64,000 nucleotides of DNA. It comes from Lederbergia graminis (GTDB lineage: Bacteria; Bacillota; Bacilli; Bacillales; Bacillaceae_C). Positions 25,038 through 34,162 of this stretch are shown piece by piece. The stretch's first letter is position 1. Every line of letters begins with the position of its first letter. The position numbers and the translations under genes were made by a program. The notes beneath the pieces were generated by a model, which was given only the letters and a program-made list of their open reading frames with translations, was not told the origin of the DNA and ran no database searches. The stretch is taken from positions 62,001 to 126,000 of the forward strand of contig NZ_JBHSMC010000016.1 in the NCBI RefSeq assembly GCF_042655485.1. The letters run 5' to 3'.

Positions 25038-26444
25038 ATGGGATCTGATAAAATGACAGGTCACAATAACAATAACAATAACGAAATGAGTGACGATTAT
25101 TCATTAGATAGAGTACCTCTTAAAGAAAGGAACATGGGTTGGCTTAGTATTACGAATATTACATTTGGGATAGCTACAGCCATTTTTTACTTTCAAATGG
25201 GCAGTGTCATGGCACTACAATTTGGCGCAATGAATGCTATTATTTCCGCTATTTATGCTATTATTGTTGCTGGTATCCTTGGGACATTTATTGCCTATTT
25301 GTCCGCTAAATCTGGAATGAACGTAAACTTGTTATCCAGAGGTGGTGGATTCGGCTATATTGGTGCCTCTTTAACCTCATTTATATACGCTACCAACTTT
25401 ATTATGTATTGTGCACTCGAAGGTTTAATACTAGTAGCTGCTGTACATGAATTTATTCCTACAATTCCTGAATGGGTCTTAATCCTTTTCTTCGGTACTA
25501 TTGTTATTCCATTAAACTGGTTTGGAATCAAACAATTAGACAAGCTACAAAAATGGTCACTCCCTCTATTTGGTGTATTTTTAATTGCTGCAATTGTTAT
25601 GGCGGCAATCCAACCTTCCGGATATGACGGTACTTTTTGGTCTTATATGCCAGAAGGCGTACAGGTTGGCGGAACTGCTTTATTACTCTGCATTGGAATG
25701 CAACATGGGATTATGGGTTTAACACCTCTACTCGCTTCAGATTATGCCCGCTTTCTTAAACCAAAAGATAGGAAAATCGGAATTTTTGCTATCGGGTTTA
25801 TCCCTCAAATATTTTGCTTTGGAGTAATGGGTGGCCTTGGGATCTGGTTCGGTGTCCGCTTAGGAGAGCCAAATCCTGGAGTGTATATCGTATTACTTCT
25901 AGGAATTTTTGGAGTTCTTTTTACAATGTTAACTCAAATAAGAATCAACGTTACAAATATATATAGTGGTTCATTATCACTTTCAAACTTCTTCGAAAAT
26001 GTATTTAAATTTAAACCAGGTCGACGTTTTTGGGTAGTAGTTACGGGGGTAGCTGCTATCATTTTAATGCTCATGGACATTGTGAATCATTTAGAAGCTG
26101 TTATGACATTCCAAGGAGTCTTTCTATTAGCTTGGGCTGCAATTCTAGTCACAGATGCGGTTATTGTTAAAAAAGTATTAAAGATTAGCCCAGGATACTA
26201 TGAATGGAGACAAATAAATTTATTTAAATGGAATCCAGTCGGTGTTGTTTCATTATTAGTTTCAAGTATAGTAGGAACAATTGCTGCATTAGGGTATATG
26301 GGATCGTTTTTACAAAGTACGGCTGCTTTCTTTGCATCGATACTAGCAGCTATTCTTACAGTAATTATCGCCCTTATATCCAAAGGGAAATACTATGTAA
26401 AGAAAGAAAGCAATGATATTTCTAAAGAAGAATATGTAGCTTAA
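25038..26444 (+). CDS. NCS1-family nucleobase/cation symporter (CodB-like)
   Basis: 468-residue membrane protein with about twelve helices and an NCS1 pattern: WLSITNITFGIATAIFYFQMG in the first helix, the GGGFGYIGASL segment, and GMQHGIMGLTPLLASDYARFL later. NCS1 porters import purines, pyrimidines, hydantoins or thiamine-like compounds. The N-terminus carries an asparagine run (positions 10-15). AAAAGGAGATGATATA precedes the ATG. It lies 311 bp after the CofE-like gene with a terminator between, so it may have its own promoter. The substrate is not predictable and may be what the CofE-like enzyme modifies. Confidence 0.82.
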   Translation: MGSDKMTGHNNNNNNEMSDDYSLDRVPLKERNMGWLSITNITFGIATAIFYFQMGSVMALQFGAMNAIISAIYAIIVAGILGTFIAYLSAKSGMNVNLLSRGGGFGYIGASLTSFIYATNFIMYCALEGLILVAAVHEFIPTIPEWVLILFFGTIVIPLNWFGIKQLDKLQKWSLPLFGVFLIAAIVMAAIQPSGYDGTFWSYMPEGVQVGGTALLLCIGMQHGIMGLTPLLASDYARFLKPKDRKIGIFAIGFIPQIFCFGVMGGLGIWFGVRLGEPNPGVYIVLLLGIFGVLFTMLTQIRINVTNIYSGSLSLSNFFENVFKFKPGRRFWVVVTGVAAIILMLMDIVNHLEAVMTFQGVFLLAWAAILVTDAVIVKKVLKISPGYYEWRQINLFKWNPVGVVSLLVSSIVGTIAALGYMGSFLQSTAAFFASILAAILTVIIALISKGKYYVKKESNDISKEEYVA

Positions 26445-26622
26445 AAAAATTAATATTATTCATATAAATTGCATGTGCTACTCTGCAAAGATAACAAGAC
26501 ATCTTTAAGAGACTTATTCAATAAACCTTTTGAGCTCTTCCGTTTCATTTATACACAAATGGTACGGGAGAATATTAAAAGTATTGGACAAGTCTCTTCT
26601 TTTTTTAACTATAAATATCCCT

Positions 26623-27636
26623 TTAGGAAAGATAGTTTTCCTCTATTACTTCTGTAATATCATAAGCACCATATGACTTATTAGAAGGGATTACTACTGT
26701 CATTCCAAAACTGGGGTAAAATGCAGAATGAAAACATACACCTGGATCATATCCCATGACATGGTATTTATATACAACATCATTTCTCTTTTCAATCCAT
26801 ATTCCATATCCATAATAGTCTCCGTCTTCATTACTTACATATGGAGTTAATAATTTTAAAGTATATTTTTCACTAAGTAACTTGTGCTGTAGTAATCCGT
26901 TCCAACACTTTGTCATATCCTCTGCTGTAATATAGGCTCCTCCATCTGCACCACCTTTTATTGGTATAGAGTAACTATTCGATTTCCAAGACCCATCCTC
27001 ATGATCAATATAACCAATTGCAGTATTTTTCGGCAGTTGGTCCAATGAAAAATAACCGGAGTCTTCCATTCCGCAAGGAGCAAATATATTTGCTTCCACA
27101 TATTCAGTAAATGTTACACCTGTTAGTTGTTCAATGATTAATCCGAGTACAATAAATCCAGCATTATTATAATGAAATCTGTCGCCAGGTTGAAACATCA
27201 TTTTATGATGGTGAAATAATGGAAGAAAGTCCTTTAAATTTCTCATGTTATACATGGCTGTTTCTTTCCAAAGATCTTCAAAATCATCCATAACCGTTTC
27301 ATCAAAATAATCTGAAATTCCAGATGTATGAGTTAATAAATGGTGAATCGTAATATCCTCAGCAAAATGTGGAAAATCAGTATGTAAACAATCTTGCAGT
27401 TTTGTATTAAAGGTAAGTTGTCCTTTTTCAACAAGCTGGCAAATGGCAATGGCAGTAAATAACTTACAACCAGAGGCTATCCCAAATTTTGTTTGAAGTG
27501 AATTTTTCAGTTCATCCGCTCTATTTGCATAACCTCTAGTAAATTGTAATACATGCTCTTGGTTATTTTTCATTAACACTACACCTGAAAAATCCACTTC
27601 TTTACATATCTTCTCTAATATTTGTCTATCTCTCAT
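26623..27636 (-). CDS. Serine beta-lactamase-like hydrolase (class C/DD-peptidase fold)
   Basis: About 337 residues of the beta-lactamase superfamily. The SxxK catalytic motif is S-G-C-K in FGIASGCKLFTAIAI, and the YxN motif is in RFHYNNAGFIVLG. There is no signal peptide, so it is likely a cytoplasmic esterase or peptidase rather than a secreted beta-lactamase. Such genes are often over-annotated as penicillin-binding proteins. The start at 27636 is chosen because GAGGAGG lies 11 bp upstream; the frame itself opens at 27672. It is on the same strand as the amidase gene, but a terminator intervenes. The natural substrate is unknown. Confidence 0.8.
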   Translation of the reverse strand: MRDRQILEKICKEVDFSGVVLMKNNQEHVLQFTRGYANRADELKNSLQTKFGIASGCKLFTAIAICQLVEKGQLTFNTKLQDCLHTDFPHFAEDITIHHLLTHTSGISDYFDETVMDDFEDLWKETAMYNMRNLKDFLPLFHHHKMMFQPGDRFHYNNAGFIVLGLIIEQLTGVTFTEYVEANIFAPCGMEDSGYFSLDQLPKNTAIGYIDHEDGSWKSNSYSIPIKGGADGGAYITAEDMTKCWNGLLQHKLLSEKYTLKLLTPYVSNEDGDYYGYGIWIEKRNDVVYKYHVMGYDPGVCFHSAFYPSFGMTVVIPSNKSYGAYDITEVIEENYLS

Positions 27637-27716
27637 ATTATTCAATTCCTCCTCAAATCCACCATATCCCATTTAACTATCGAAACGAAAGTATACAATT
27701 ACCTAATATTAGCAAA

Positions 27717-27760
27717 AAACACGAAAGTTATAGAATTCATTACCATAACTTTCGTGTTTT
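27717..27760 (-). terminator. Terminator after the amidase lipoprotein gene
   Basis: A perfect 16-bp stem (27717-27732 with 27745-27760) ends in a run of T residues on the minus strand. Confidence 0.9.
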
Positions 27761-27800
27761 ACTTCGTAATAATAGATAATGATGAGATTAACGACATATT

Positions 27801-28520
27801 TTACTCATCTTTAGATAAATTTACTTCTAGATATTCTTTAATACCCTTTACAATCGATTCTGCAACAGTTTGTTGAAATTCATCTGTCAGCATTTTCTGT
27901 TCATCCTCTGGATTCGTTAAATAGCCAATTTCCAATAATGTTGCAGGCATAGTTGTATCTCTCAATACAAATAGTGAATTGTATTTGACTCCTCGATCAT
28001 TAAATCCAGTAGCTGGCGCTAAATACTTGTGTATTGCATCTGCTAGAGGCTTGTCTTCATCATAATAATAAAACGATTCCGTCCCAGAAACAGATGGATC
28101 AGTAAACGTATTACCATGAATGGAAACAAATATATCCGCACCTAAGTCATTCGCAAATTGCGGTCTTATTTTTTCTTCAGCAGAGAGAAAAACGTCATTT
28201 TCTCTTGTCATAAAGACTTGAATTTCTGGGTCTTGATCTAATAATTGTTCTACTTTTTGAGATAGACTTAATGTAAAGTCTTTTTCTAAACTACCACTTG
28301 CTCCTGAAGAACCGCCGTCCTCACCACCGTGGCCAGCGTCTATCACGACTTTATATTTAGGTTCTATTTTTTCTTGTTCTGGTTTTTTATTTTCCACTTG
28401 ACTTATATCATTTTTATCGGAGCCATTATTGTTTGTATCAGCTTGTTTAGAACTCCCACAAGCCATCATCAGCATAGCTGCTAGCATTATATATAAAGTG
28501 ATAATAATTCGCTTCTTCAT
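27801..28520 (-). CDS. N-acetylmuramoyl-L-alanine amidase, lipoprotein (Amidase_3)
   Basis: 239 residues after choosing the ATG at 28520, which follows AAGGAGGAGG; the frame opens at 28547. The lipobox is LMMAC. The amidase_3 zinc-amidase domain covers about residues 55-235. Zinc ligands are H in VIDAGHGGEDGG, E in GSLEKDF and H in VSIHGN; the catalytic glutamate is in TLLEIGYLTNP. It would cut the bond between muramic acid and the stem peptide at the outer membrane face. Glycine in SIHGN replaces the more usual alanine or histidine; the effect is unknown. It has its own terminator and is probably monocistronic. Confidence 0.88.
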   Translation of the reverse strand: MKKRIIITLYIMLAAMLMMACGSSKQADTNNNGSDKNDISQVENKKPEQEKIEPKYKVVIDAGHGGEDGGSSGASGSLEKDFTLSLSQKVEQLLDQDPEIQVFMTRENDVFLSAEEKIRPQFANDLGADIFVSIHGNTFTDPSVSGTESFYYYDEDKPLADAIHKYLAPATGFNDRGVKYNSLFVLRDTTMPATLLEIGYLTNPEDEQKMLTDEFQQTVAESIVKGIKEYLEVNLSKDE

Positions 28521-28680
28521 TCGTTCCTCCTCCTTCTTTCGGCCCAAAACTACAAATGGACAAAGAATTGGATTCTAGTAATATAGAATTATATTACGCC
28601 ATCTAATATAACAATAGTTTTTATGTCTTGTAAAGGTAAAATATTACATAAACTGATTAAATTTGACATAAACTCCTAAA

Positions 28681-28717
28681 AAAAGAGAAACATACAGAGT
28701 CTATGTTCCTCTCTTTA
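28681..28717 (-). terminator. Probable terminator after the chemoreceptor gene
   Basis: An imperfect hairpin (AAAGAGAAACATA facing TATGTTCCTCTCTTT) lies directly past the stop codon, with a T-run on the minus strand. Confidence 0.65.
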
Positions 28718-28719
28718 TA

Positions 28720-30843
28720 TTATATTTTGAAGTTATTTAAGCTATTTTGTAGATTTTTAGACAGTTCTCTTAATTGATCGGATGTATGTACTAATGAATT
28801 ACTAACGTTTATTTGTTCCTCTGTAGATGCATGAACCTCTTCACTAATAGCAGAGGATTCCTGCGCAGTCGCACTAACTTGGGAAATCATCGAGTATAAT
28901 ATTTCTTGCGATTCCCTTAGTTGCTGAATCGAATCAGAGACAAGACTAATTTTATGATTAAATGCATCCATACGCGTACCAACATCATTCAATATTGCAT
29001 CAGTTTCCAAAACTTTGGATACTTGATCCTTGAAGATAGGATCAGCACCTTCCAAAAGGGTTAACGTATCATTTATTTCTAAAATAACAGAGGAAGTAAT
29101 TTCACCAACCGTATCAATAGCGTTCTTTGACTGTACTGATAATTTTCGAATTTCATCTGCAACAACCGCAAAACCCTTACCCGCATCACCGGCACGTGCT
29201 GCTTCAATAGCAGCATTCAATGATAACAAGTTTGTTTGCCTTGATATATCCGTCAAAATCGACATTATTTCACTAATTTGATTTGTACTATCTTTTAAAG
29301 TATCCGCTTTGCTGATTATAGTTGTAATCATTTCTTCCCCTTGTCTTGTTTTATCAACTAATTCAGCCATTTTTTGAATACCATTATTACTCCCTTCCAA
29401 AACATCCTTAGCGTAATTTGCCATTTCATGATTATTATCGAATACATTGTTTACTTCATTATTAATTTTACTAGTAAAACTGTTACCATTTTCCGCTTCA
29501 ACCGTTAGATTATTTGCTCCAACTGCTATTTCACCTATTGCTATAGCTACATCTTTGGCTATTTGGGATGTTGTATTAGAAATATCGGTTAACTCGGTAG
29601 CAGCCTGCAGCACTTTATTTGAAGTGGATTGAGTGTGCAGCATCATTTCCGATATTTTTGTGAGCATTTCATTAAAGCTGACCGCTAACACCCCTATTTC
29701 ATCTTGACGATTCGTCATTTCTGAACGTACTCTTAAATCGCCTTCTTTTGCAACAGCCATTAATCCAGATATTACTCTCAACGGTTCACCTACCATATTT
29801 GCAATGCGCTTTCCGATAAATAACGCAAAAAGAATAGCAAAGATAATAATCAACATTGTTACATAAAAAATTATTTGAGTATCTTTTACTAATTCTTTTT
29901 TAGAAACTGAGCCTACTAAAAACCAATCTGTTACATCTGACTTGTATTGGAAAATTAGTTGATCATCTTTATTTAGAACATTTTTATTCGAATCGACCAA
30001 GATAGGGATGCCACTTTCAGTATTTAACCTTTCATCATCAAAGCTAAAAACAACATGATTATTTTCATCTACGATACTAACTGATTCATTTTCTCCAAAT
30101 GCAACATCTTTCAGGATCTCTTTAAAATAGGTAGAGTCAATGTCTATAACCATAAAATAATAACTTTTATTTATATTGAGAAGCTGTCCGAAACTTACAG
30201 TAGGAGAATCACTTTGCCCTAGTACACCTTTTTCCCTTCCACCAATCCAATAATGTGATTCCTCTGGATTAGCAACAGCCTGTTTATACCAATCTGAATT
30301 AAACACAATATCTTTATCCGTTGTTTTCGCCGTTGAAAATAGTTCCTGCTTATCCATGTTTATTAAGTGTACATCTATGTTGGTATGAACATTTTCAATT
30401 TGTGTAAGATACTCGTTAATTTTCGTAAGAAGTACATAATAGTCTGTACTTGATTGCTCTACATAGTTAAAATCCCTCAAAGTTAGTAAAAAATCAGAAG
30501 ATATGGTTTCTCTGATAAGATCACTATAACGTGTAAATACGAAGTCTAATTTATCTCCTGCCTGAATAATCGTTTGCTCTGATGCACTTGTAACTTTAGA
30601 TTCTATTATTTTATTGGATATAAGATAAGAAGCAATACCTACTATCGACACACTTAGTAAAACACATATGATAAAACTATAAAGAATTTTAGTAGTAATG
30701 CTTTTACTTACGTGTTTAATTAGTTTATTGTTGCTATTATCATTGAAAAACTTACTTATAAAGCCCTTTCTTTCTCGGGATCCCTTCTTATCCATTTTTT
30801 CTCCTGTCTGTTTGGAAAATATCTTCCGAAAGAATGTAAACAT
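28720..30843 (-). CDS. Methyl-accepting chemotaxis protein
   Basis: 707 residues. A charged cytoplasmic N-terminus of about 48 residues precedes membrane helix 1 (about 50-72). Next come an extracellular double-Cache-like sensor domain, helix 2 (about 325-345), a HAMP domain and a signalling domain. The hairpin tip has the conserved SRQTNLLSLNAAIEAARAGDAGKGFAVVADEIRKLS segment. The receptor should relay ligand binding to CheA/CheW. GGGGGGAAACA lies before the ATG. It is single-gene, between its own terminator and that of ganB. Closeness to the galactan locus hints at sugar sensing, but nothing in the sequence proves it. Confidence 0.9.
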   Translation of the reverse strand: MFTFFRKIFSKQTGEKMDKKGSRERKGFISKFFNDNSNNKLIKHVSKSITTKILYSFIICVLLSVSIVGIASYLISNKIIESKVTSASEQTIIQAGDKLDFVFTRYSDLIRETISSDFLLTLRDFNYVEQSSTDYYVLLTKINEYLTQIENVHTNIDVHLINMDKQELFSTAKTTDKDIVFNSDWYKQAVANPEESHYWIGGREKGVLGQSDSPTVSFGQLLNINKSYYFMVIDIDSTYFKEILKDVAFGENESVSIVDENNHVVFSFDDERLNTESGIPILVDSNKNVLNKDDQLIFQYKSDVTDWFLVGSVSKKELVKDTQIIFYVTMLIIIFAILFALFIGKRIANMVGEPLRVISGLMAVAKEGDLRVRSEMTNRQDEIGVLAVSFNEMLTKISEMMLHTQSTSNKVLQAATELTDISNTTSQIAKDVAIAIGEIAVGANNLTVEAENGNSFTSKINNEVNNVFDNNHEMANYAKDVLEGSNNGIQKMAELVDKTRQGEEMITTIISKADTLKDSTNQISEIMSILTDISRQTNLLSLNAAIEAARAGDAGKGFAVVADEIRKLSVQSKNAIDTVGEITSSVILEINDTLTLLEGADPIFKDQVSKVLETDAILNDVGTRMDAFNHKISLVSDSIQQLRESQEILYSMISQVSATAQESSAISEEVHASTEEQINVSNSLVHTSDQLRELSKNLQNSLNNFKI

Positions 30844-30865
30844 TGTTTCCCCCCTAGTACAAAAA

Positions 30866-30887
30866 ACCCTCTTTATATAAAGAGGGT
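30866..30887 (-). terminator. Terminator of ganB
   Basis: A palindrome ACCCTCTTTA/TAAAGAGGGT with only two bases between the arms is followed by TTTTTT on the minus strand, between ganB and the chemoreceptor start. Confidence 0.85.
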
Positions 30888-30902
30888 AAGACTTCAGTTA
30901 AC

Positions 30903-33770
30903 TTACTCGTTTCTTGCTAGTCTATTTCTCAACACGACAATAACAGAGCCCAATATTATTAAAAGTAAACCAATCATTAAAAGGTTATATATATTTGTAG
31001 CTGTATTTGGAAGCACTTTATCATTTCGTTCATTCGATAGTTTATCATCTGTCTGATTGTTTGAAGTTGAATCCTCATTATTAATATCTAACTCACTTTT
31101 ACTGGATGTTTCTTCTCTACCTACTGAATCATGATCTGTTACTTCATCTTTTTTCTCCTCAAAACCATCATTATCGGATACTCCATCTTTATTTTCGTTG
31201 GAATCATTGTTACCAGTTGATTCATCATTATTTTCATCTGAATCGTTGTTATCGGTTGATTCATCGTTATTTTCATCTGAATCATCGTTACCTGTTGATT
31301 CATCGTTATAATCTTTTACTTTATATAGATAAAAGTCGTCAAGTGTCCCCCATGCTCCCCCATCAGCTTTTATACTTGCACCAATTGTCACCGTTCCATC
31401 AAGAATAAGAATATTCTCCAATTCTGGTGTATTCCAATTTACCCAGCCATTAACAGAAGTATAAACCTTTTCTTCCCCGTTACTTGTCCTTGCATAGATG
31501 TACATGTCTGAATTATTGGCATCCCCACCTTGCAAGAACATAGAGAAATTATAGTATCCTGGCGCTAATCCAGTGATTGTTTGTTCAATATAAAAATCCA
31601 CTCTAGAAGCTGAGTAAAAATGTAATGAATACTCTCCTGTTTTTGCATCAGCTGCTTTTTGCTGATAACTAGTATGTGGTAGTGTGCCTTCTCTATGAAT
31701 AACTTTCCACATGCTTCTATCGTTGTCTTCAAAGCTCGGGTTATGAACATAATTTATTGGTCTTACTTCAATTTGAGCTTGAACAATGATGTCATCATCA
31801 ATAGTCCCTGCTATTCGATAGATTCCTACACCTTTATCTTTCAGTTCCTCCAATTGTTCTTTATTCCATTGAACTGGAACATTCCCCACACTGCCGTCGT
31901 TATAGACTACAGTAACTGTATCTGGCAAACTAATTGTGTTACCTAAATTAACACTTATCGCTATATCATTTATCTTATCAACTTTTAATGGTGCAACTGC
32001 TCCTGTGTTAACATACTTAAAAACATTTAATGATGGTAGCGGATGTCCATTGAAGTCAAATAATGCTTGGTTGTCAACAGCACTTCCTCCATACCACACA
32101 CCTGCATCATGCGGGTCATATTCAGCAGCATAACTAGATGCCCAACCAGAACCATGTTCTTCCCAAATAACTTTATTTCCCTCGAGATTATCAGCTGGTC
32201 CAACAGGGAGCCATGCTGGTTCCCAATAAAACACACCGATCCCCGCTTCCCCTACATTTGCAACAGCCTCTATTACATCTCTCACGGCAGTCGCTTGTCC
32301 TTGAACTGTAATTGGATAATTTAATGTTTGGCCACTTTCTTTTGGTGCTGTATTACTATGACCATCCCCATCTTCATATGTATAGGCATAAGATGTTTCA
32401 GCAACCATCACTTTTTTATCATATGAGTCTGCTACATTACGAAGAACAGTTGTTAAATTGTCTAATGTTCCATGCCAGAAAGGATAATAGGAGCTAGCAA
32501 ACACATCATAGTCTACATTATTTTCATATAAGGTCTGCGCAATTGATTCATACCTTCCTGAAGTCTCAGGGTTAGTAAAATGTAATACTACTAAGATGTT
32601 TGAATCTATTTCTCTTATTGCTTTGCTACCTGCATTAAATAATGCACTTATTTTTGTCCAATCACTTTCACCAACAAAAGAACCATTTGTTTCATTTCCG
32701 ACTTGTACCATCCCTATATCAATATTTGCATCCAACATAGCTTGTAAGCTTTCTTTGGTGTATTCGTATAGAGCTGTCTTTTTATCTTCAAAACTCAACT
32801 TTTGCCATGCCTTAGGTGTCATCTGCTTTCCTGGATCAGCCCAAAAATCAGAATAATGAAAGTCCACTAACAGCTTCATTCCATGTTCAGTTGCTCTTTT
32901 TCCAATTTTAATAGCCGTATCTAAATCATTATTCCCGCCCCCGTAGCCATTACCATCAGCATCATAGGGGTCATTCCATACTCTCACTCGAATATAGTTT
33001 ACTCCTGCTTCTTTTAAAGTCTTAAAAATATCCTGTTCTTTTCCATCATAATCATAAAATCGAACACCACTATTTTCTAAGGCAATGATACTTGAGATAT
33101 CAACACCTTTAATAAAATCATCATCCAAACCAGCAACTCTTTTTACAAAGATATCCGCTTCTACCGGCTCAGGAATGTTCTCATTTACTTGTGGTGTTAA
33201 TTTGAAACTATCTAGATAACCCCATGCATCCGGTTCACCGGTTATGATTGCTCCAATTTGAAGATTAGATGTGTCCTCTTCTAATTCGAATTTCAACGTA
33301 ATCTCTTCCCATGCATTGTATCCTTTCGTTGAAATAGGTTGCAGTGTCTCTTCACCAGCAAAGAGCTTCACATTACCAGCATCTGCATCTATTCCACCCA
33401 TCGATTGGACAGATAGCTCATAGCTCCCTGCAGGAAGATGTGGAACTACTTGACTTACTGTAATTGATTGCTTCTCTGTTGCAGTGTTTTTTATCCAATA
33501 TTTAAATGCAGCTAATCCAGCATTAGGATGAATCCATTCATCATCCGTATAAAAGAAGTGTGTAATATCGACATTATTCCAATCGACATCCGTAATGTTC
33601 CATGATTGGTCGTTGAAAAAATCTGTTTCAAACCCGCCATTTTTTAACATGTTTCCTTTTGTTTCAGAGGCAGCAAATCCAACATTCATAGGTACACTAA
33701 AAGAACTAAATACCATAAGAAATACTAAAAGTACCGACAAACCATGCCTTTTACTTATTATTTTTCTCAT
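30903..33770 (-). CDS. ganB: Wall-anchored GH53 arabinogalactan endo-beta-1,4-galactanase
   Basis: 955 residues. A signal peptide (cut near residue 34) is followed by a galactan-binding-type beta-sandwich (about 38-195) and the GH53 catalytic domain (about 205-590), with acid/base E360 (VGNETNG) and nucleophile E458 (VAETSYA). Then come a bacterial Ig-like domain (about 597-672) and a second beta-sandwich (about 675-818). An Asn/Asp/Ser-rich stalk with 13-residue repeats (822-862) leads to the sortase motif LPNTA (920-924), a membrane helix and a basic tail. It should cut beta-1,4-galactan side chains at the cell surface. B. subtilis GanB is much smaller and secreted, so the wall anchor and extra modules stand out. 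A cre-like site lies upstream. Confidence 0.9.
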   Translation of the reverse strand: MRKIISKRHGLSVLLVFLMVFSSFSVPMNVGFAASETKGNMLKNGGFETDFFNDQSWNITDVDWNNVDITHFFYTDDEWIHPNAGLAAFKYWIKNTATEKQSITVSQVVPHLPAGSYELSVQSMGGIDADAGNVKLFAGEETLQPISTKGYNAWEEITLKFELEEDTSNLQIGAIITGEPDAWGYLDSFKLTPQVNENIPEPVEADIFVKRVAGLDDDFIKGVDISSIIALENSGVRFYDYDGKEQDIFKTLKEAGVNYIRVRVWNDPYDADGNGYGGGNNDLDTAIKIGKRATEHGMKLLVDFHYSDFWADPGKQMTPKAWQKLSFEDKKTALYEYTKESLQAMLDANIDIGMVQVGNETNGSFVGESDWTKISALFNAGSKAIREIDSNILVVLHFTNPETSGRYESIAQTLYENNVDYDVFASSYYPFWHGTLDNLTTVLRNVADSYDKKVMVAETSYAYTYEDGDGHSNTAPKESGQTLNYPITVQGQATAVRDVIEAVANVGEAGIGVFYWEPAWLPVGPADNLEGNKVIWEEHGSGWASSYAAEYDPHDAGVWYGGSAVDNQALFDFNGHPLPSLNVFKYVNTGAVAPLKVDKINDIAISVNLGNTISLPDTVTVVYNDGSVGNVPVQWNKEQLEELKDKGVGIYRIAGTIDDDIIVQAQIEVRPINYVHNPSFEDNDRSMWKVIHREGTLPHTSYQQKAADAKTGEYSLHFYSASRVDFYIEQTITGLAPGYYNFSMFLQGGDANNSDMYIYARTSNGEEKVYTSVNGWVNWNTPELENILILDGTVTIGASIKADGGAWGTLDDFYLYKVKDYNDESTGNDDSDENNDESTDNNDSDENNDESTGNNDSNENKDGVSDNDGFEEKKDEVTDHDSVGREETSSKSELDINNEDSTSNNQTDDKLSNERNDKVLPNTATNIYNLLMIGLLLIILGSVIVVLRNRLARNE

Positions 33771-33795
33771 ATTCTCTCCGTCCTTTTAATTTCGT

Positions 33796-33809
33796 AGCAA
33801 ACGCTCTCA
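33796..33809 (-). promoter_or_regulatory. Candidate cre site upstream of ganB
   Basis: On the minus strand TGAGAGCGTTTGCT matches the CcpA cre consensus at 13 of 14 positions. It is about 26 bp before the ganB start codon, where CcpA would act as a roadblock. Confidence 0.62.
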
Positions 33810-33856
33810 TATATGTAGATATTTCATATTGATAAAATTATTAATTTATTTATTAT

Positions 33857-34146
33857 GAGGCTGGAACATAGAAAAAATGATAAAACTAAAATCCGAACTA
33901 TAACTTAAATATCAATAGATATAGTTCGGTATTTTTATGTCATCCATACGAATTTAAAGTTATCAGCTGAGGAAATACACGAAGACTCCTGCGGGAACAA
34001 AGGCCTCGATGAGACCCCACAGGCGCGTTTAGCGCCGAGGAGGCTCATCAGCCGCCCGCGGAAAGCGTAGTGTATTTCCGAAGCGGTATAATTTTACTCC
34101 CATTGTTCGGATTTATCTCTAGTTCAGATCGTATTGTCCCAACCTC
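33857..34146. repeat. 290-bp nested inverted-repeat element (Bacillaceae-type)
   Basis: Outer arms GAGGCTGGAACA (33857-33868) and TGTCCCAACCTC (34135-34146) differ at two pairs. Inside, AAATCCGAAC (33889-33898) pairs with GTTCGGATTT (34105-34114), and GGAAATACAC (33971-33980) with GTGTATTTCC (34070-34079). The core is markedly GC-rich (GAAGACTCCTGCGGG...CCCGCGGAAAGCG) with a small GGCGC/GCGCC hairpin. A side hairpin lies at 33893-33929. The core resembles a repeat I recall from Bacillaceae intergenic regions. It separates ganA from ganB and holds no gene. Confidence 0.75.
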
Positions 34147-34162
34147 TAAATTCTTTAATACA

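Noticed and set aside
26469..26657. Plus-strand frame of 62 codons after the NCS1 gene
   Set aside because: It has no ribosome site, no recognisable similarity, and overlaps the end of the convergent hydrolase gene. The 180-bp spacer otherwise shows nothing.
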